Assembly (NCBI GenBank): GCA_900765165.1
Contig: CAAFQR010000204.1
Coordinates: 1-16,011 of the forward strand
DNA from: Veillonellaceae bacterium
GTDB lineage: Bacteria; Bacillota; Negativicutes; Veillonellales; Veillonellaceae
Direction of reading: 5' to 3'
DNA length: 16,011 nucleotides
A model generated the notes under the pieces. The model was not told the origin of the DNA. It saw only the letters and a list, made by a program, of their open reading frames with translations, and did no database searches. The position numbers were made by a program, and so were the translations under genes. Below, piece by piece: positions 12,531 through 16,011 of this stretch (position 1 is the first letter of the stretch; each line of letters starts with the position of its first letter).

Positions 12531-15500
12531 ATGAAGGAAATAAAATCAGTATTGGTGGCGAACCGCGGCGAAATCGCGATTCGTGTATTCCGTGCCTGCA
12601 ATGAAATGGGCATTCGTACAGTTGCAATTTATTCCAAAGAAGACTCGCTGTCGTTACATCGTAACCAGGCTGATGAAGCTTACTTGGTTGGCCGTGGTAA
12701 AAAACCGGTTGATGCATATCTTGACATTGAAGATATCATCCGCATCGCGCATGAACATGACGTAGATGCTATCCATCCGGGCTATGGTTTCTTGTCTGAA
12801 AATGCCAAGTTTGCTAAACGTTGTGCCGAAGAAGGTATTATCTTCATCGGTCCAAACATTGAGCACTTGGAAATGTTCGGCGATAAGGTTAATGCTCGTA
12901 TCCAGGCGAAGCTGGCAGGCATCCCTATGATTCCGGGCAGCGACGGTCCGCTGAAGAACTTTGAAGAACTCGAAGAATTTGCTAAAACCCATGGTTTCCC
13001 GTTGATGATTAAAGCCGTTAACGGTGGTGGCGGTCGCGGTATGCGTGCCGTTGAACGCATGGAAGATTTACGCGGTGCTTATGACCGTGCTAAATCGGAA
13101 GCAAAAATGGCGTTCGGTGACGATGATGTTTACGTAGAAAAACTTATCGTAGAACCGAAGCACATTGAAGTACAGATTATTGGTGACCAGCATGGTCATG
13201 TAGTTCATTTACATGAACGTGACTGCTCCATTCAGCGTCGTCACCAGAAGGTTGTCGAAATCGCTCCGGCCTTTGCGTTACCGTTAGAAACGCGCCAGAA
13301 GATTTGTGATGCAGCCGTTAAGATTATGAAAAATGTGAATTACGTTGGTGCCGGTACGGTAGAATTCTTGGTTACCCGCGATGGTAGCTTTTACTTTATC
13401 GAAGTTAACCCGCGTATTCAGGTAGAACATACTATTACTGAATTGATTACGGGCATTGATATCGTACATACTCAGATTCGCGTAGCCGAAGGTTATTCCT
13501 TGTTTGATCCTCAGGTAGGTATTCCGGAACAGGATAAGATTCGTTGCGAAGGTATGGCTATTCAGTGTCGTATCACCACAGAAGACCCGAGCAACAACTT
13601 CATGCCGGATACCGGTAAGTTGGTTGCTTATCGTTCCAGCGGCGGTTTTGGTATCCGTCTTGATGGTGGTAACGCCTTCACCGGTTCCGTTATTACGCCG
13701 TACTATGATTCCTTGCTCGTAAAAGCTTCCTCGTTTGGCTTGACGCCGCAGGAATCTATTCAGAAAATGCTTCGTTGCTTGCGCGAATTCCGTATTCGTG
13801 GCGTTAAGACCAATATCCATTTCTTGATCAATGTATTGGAAAGCCCTGAATTTGCGTCTGGCATGTGCAACGTTAACTTCATCGACGAACATCCGGAATT
13901 GTTCAAATTCAAACCGGTTCGTGACCGTGGTACGAAGCTCTTGAAATACATTGCTGACGTTACGGTTAACGGTTACCAGGGTGCTGGTCCGCAGGAGGTT
14001 CCGGATTTTGAACCGTTGCAGTTGCCGCCGGCTTTGGCTGGTGATGCACCGGCAGGTACGAAACAGAAATTTGATGAATTAGGACCTGAAGGCTTCTCTA
14101 AATGGTTAGCCGCTGAAAAGCAGGTTTATTTCACAGATACGACGTGGCGTGATGCGCATCAATCCTTGTTTGCAACTCGTGTACGTACGGCCGATATGGC
14201 GCGCGTAGCCGGTGATGCAGCACGTGGCGTGCCGAATTTGTTCTCCTTGGAATGCTGGGGCGGCGCTACCTTCGACGTAGCGTATCGTTTCTTGCACGAA
14301 GATCCGTGGGAACGTCTTCGCATGTTCCGCAAGGAAGTACCGAACACGTTACTTCAGATGTTGCTCCGTGGTGCCAATGCGGTTGGTTACACCAGCTACG
14401 CTGATAATGTAGTACAGAAGTTTATCGATTTGGCAGCTAAGAACGGCGTTGATGTGTTCCGTGTATTCGATAGCTTGAACAGCCTCGATAACATGCACGT
14501 GGCTATCGACCGCGTTCGTGAAAATAACAAATTGGCGGAAGTAGCGCTTTGCTATACTGGGGATATCCTCGATGAATCCCGCCCGAAATATAATTTGGCT
14601 TACTATGTAAACATGGCTAAGGAATTGGAAAAAGCCGGTGCTAATATCATTGCTATTAAGGATATGGCCGGTCTTTTGAAACCGCAGGCTGCGTATAATT
14701 TGGTAAGCGCTTTGAAGGATGCTGTGGACTTGCCGATTCATTTGCATACTCATGAAGGTGCAGGCAATGCTATCTACACGTATGGTCGTGCTATTGATGC
14801 CGGCGTAGACGTTGTCGACGTTGCTTACTCTGCTTTTGCAAATGGTACGAGCCAGCCATCCATGAATTCCTTGTATTATGGCTTGACTGGTCATGACCGT
14901 CAGCCGCAGATGAATATCGATTACATGGAAAAGATGTCCTTGTATTTCGAATCGGTTCGTCCGTATTATCGTGGTGTAGACCATACGGCACCGTATCCGG
15001 CAACGGAAGTATATCGTCACGAAATGCCTGGTGGCCAGTTCTCTAACTTGAAGCAGCAGGCGAAGAGTGTAGGTCTTGGCGAACGCTGGGATGATGTAAA
15101 GGATATGTATCATCGTGTTAACATGATGTTCGGTGATATTATCAAGGTTACGCCGTCTTCTAAGGTTGTTGGCGATATGACGTTGTTCATGGTTCAGAAT
15201 AATTTGACTGAAGAAGATGTAATGGAACATGGCGATACGCTTGATTTCCCGCAGTCTGTAATTGAGTTCTTTGAAGGTCGTCTTGGTACGCCGTACCAGG
15301 GTTTCCCTGAAAAGTTACGCAAGATTGTGTTGAAGGATCGCAAGCCGTTGACTGGTCGTCCTGGTTTGTTACTGCCGCCGGTTGATCTGGAAGCTGTTCG
15401 TAAAGAGTTGGCTGATTTGGGTGCCGACACGAGTGATGAAGCTGTTATTGCTTATTGCTTGTATCCGAAGGTATTCAAGGATTACACTGAGTTCAAGCAT

Positions 15501-15983
15501 GAATATGATGATATTTCTGTTTTGGATACGCCGACGTTCTTCTTCGGTATGCGCCGTGGCGAAGCTATTCACGTAACGATTGAAAAAGGTAAGATGTTGA
15601 TTATTAAGTTGATCCACATCAGTGAAGCTGACGATGATGGTAATCGTGTCGTAAGTTTCGAGTTCAATGGTCAGCCGCGTGATATTAAGCTCCGCGATAA
15701 GCATGTTAAGACGACGGGTGTTGTTCGTCGCAAGGTTGATAAGACGCGCATCGGTGAAGTGGGTGCTACGTTGTCTGGTTCTGTTGTTAAGATTTTGGTT
15801 AACCCGGGCCAGATGGTTTCCAAGGGTGATCCGGTTATCGTAACGGAAGCTATGAAGATGGAAACGACGATTACGTCGCCTATCGATGGTGTAATCGGTG
15901 AGGTTCTTGTCCGCGAAGGTAGCCGCATCGAAAGTGGCGACTGCTTGTTGGTAGTCGAAGACAGAGCGGCACAGAACAGTTAA
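12531..15983 (+). CDS. pyc: Pyruvate carboxylase, single-chain, biotin-dependent
   Basis: The 1150-residue length is that of full single-chain pyruvate carboxylase, which makes oxaloacetate from pyruvate, bicarbonate and ATP in the cytoplasm. The biotin carboxylase domain (about 1-455) begins VLVANRGEIAIRVFRAC and has the ATP-grasp glycine loop G165-G170 (GGGGRGMR) and the bicarbonate-site stretch HERDCSIQRRHQK from H228. The carboxyltransferase domain (from about 530) has DTTWRDAHQSLFATR with metal ligand D541, the expected carbamylated lysine K710 in IKDMAG, and H739 and H741 in HLHTHEGAG. PGGQFSNLKQQAKSVGLGERW and the TPSSKVVGDM segment mark pyruvate carboxylase rather than oxaloacetate decarboxylase. 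The biotinyl domain ends the protein, with K1109 in EAMKMET, 41 residues from the C-terminus. ATG 12531 is preceded by GAGGAGG (12517-12523). The usual HTHDTSG is HTHEGAG here. The role is anaplerotic, or the entry to the propionate/succinate route in Negativicutes. Confidence 0.97.
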   Translation: MKEIKSVLVANRGEIAIRVFRACNEMGIRTVAIYSKEDSLSLHRNQADEAYLVGRGKKPVDAYLDIEDIIRIAHEHDVDAIHPGYGFLSENAKFAKRCAEEGIIFIGPNIEHLEMFGDKVNARIQAKLAGIPMIPGSDGPLKNFEELEEFAKTHGFPLMIKAVNGGGGRGMRAVERMEDLRGAYDRAKSEAKMAFGDDDVYVEKLIVEPKHIEVQIIGDQHGHVVHLHERDCSIQRRHQKVVEIAPAFALPLETRQKICDAAVKIMKNVNYVGAGTVEFLVTRDGSFYFIEVNPRIQVEHTITELITGIDIVHTQIRVAEGYSLFDPQVGIPEQDKIRCEGMAIQCRITTEDPSNNFMPDTGKLVAYRSSGGFGIRLDGGNAFTGSVITPYYDSLLVKASSFGLTPQESIQKMLRCLREFRIRGVKTNIHFLINVLESPEFASGMCNVNFIDEHPELFKFKPVRDRGTKLLKYIADVTVNGYQGAGPQEVPDFEPLQLPPALAGDAPAGTKQKFDELGPEGFSKWLAAEKQVYFTDTTWRDAHQSLFATRVRTADMARVAGDAARGVPNLFSLECWGGATFDVAYRFLHEDPWERLRMFRKEVPNTLLQMLLRGANAVGYTSYADNVVQKFIDLAAKNGVDVFRVFDSLNSLDNMHVAIDRVRENNKLAEVALCYTGDILDESRPKYNLAYYVNMAKELEKAGANIIAIKDMAGLLKPQAAYNLVSALKDAVDLPIHLHTHEGAGNAIYTYGRAIDAGVDVVDVAYSAFANGTSQPSMNSLYYGLTGHDRQPQMNIDYMEKMSLYFESVRPYYRGVDHTAPYPATEVYRHEMPGGQFSNLKQQAKSVGLGERWDDVKDMYHRVNMMFGDIIKVTPSSKVVGDMTLFMVQNNLTEEDVMEHGDTLDFPQSVIEFFEGRLGTPYQGFPEKLRKIVLKDRKPLTGRPGLLLPPVDLEAVRKELADLGADTSDEAVIAYCLYPKVFKDYTEFKHEYDDISVLDTPTFFFGMRRGEAIHVTIEKGKMLIIKLIHISEADDDGNRVVSFEFNGQPRDIKLRDKHVKTTGVVRRKVDKTRIGEVGATLSGSVVKILVNPGQMVSKGDPVIVTEAMKMETTITSPIDGVIGEVLVREGSRIESGDCLLVVEDRAAQNS

Positions 15984-16011
15984 GTTGTGCCCGACACAGT
16001 GCCATATCTGA

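Noticed and set aside
14349..15230. 293-residue antisense open frame opposite the pyruvate carboxylase gene
   Set aside because: It lies wholly inside a firmly identified gene, has no ribosome binding site or family-like sequence, and comes from the codon bias of the sense strand. The same applies to the 212-residue antisense frame at 1288-1926 and other frames opposite known genes.
1..16011. CRISPR arrays, tRNA/rRNA genes, insertion sequences, phage or toxin-antitoxin genes
   Set aside because: The gaps were read for direct repeats, tRNA-like cloverleafs, transposase motifs and small two-gene modules; none was found. The gene content is ordinary core metabolism, envelope and transport.

Overview
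The window reads as a core-genome stretch of an anaerobic, Gram-negative-type Firmicute (class Negativicutes, probably the Veillonella/Megasphaera/Dialister group). This is inference. It rests on an RND tripartite efflux pump, which needs an outer membrane, lying among genes of Firmicute style: a single-chain pyruvate carboxylase, a BcrC-like PAP2 phosphatase, an Mrp protein with a Cys-rich N-terminus, and strong AGGAGG-type ribosome binding sites. All ten protein genes are on the + strand. Most are separated by clear intrinsic terminators, so most transcripts look mono- or bicistronic. No tRNA, rRNA, CRISPR array, transposase or phage gene was seen.

Layout. (1) 1-3616: the 3' end of a periplasmic adaptor gene and a complete AcrB-type RND pump gene form one operon closed by a terminator. 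(2) 3617-4360: an AT-rich regulatory region with a perfect FNR-type box and a possible 12-codon ORF precedes a nucleoside-deaminase-fold protein. That protein keeps its zinc ligands but has Val where the catalytic Glu should be. (3) 4538-6040: a BcrC-like PAP2 undecaprenyl-diphosphatase, a terminator, then a TVP38/TMEM64 (VTT/DedA superfamily) membrane protein. (4) 6152-7483: a class I/II PLP aminotransferase ending in an 18-bp terminator. (5) 7482-8345: an operator-like palindrome and an Mrp/NBP35 Fe-S carrier ATPase. (6) 8346-8715: a 370-base gap rich in inverted repeats, with a TATAAT promoter element, several hairpins and a terminator inside the presumed leader of the next gene. (7) 8716-10280: a DASS-family di/tricarboxylate transporter and terminator. 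(8) 10289-12367: an extended -10 promoter, an M18 aminopeptidase, a closely coupled CcdA-like membrane protein with no cysteine, and a terminator. (9) 12470-15983: a good sigma-70-type promoter and a full-length pyruvate carboxylase.

How they may work together. Pyruvate carboxylase makes oxaloacetate from pyruvate, and the DASS carrier moves C4/C6 carboxylates. This fits the lactate/dicarboxylate to propionate metabolism typical of Negativicutes, although the two genes are not in one operon. The PAP2 phosphatase and the VTT-family protein could both serve undecaprenyl-phosphate recycling. The best leads for new biology are the deaminase-like protein lacking its Glu under an FNR-type site, the Cys-free CcdA-like protein, and the structured gap at 8346-8715.
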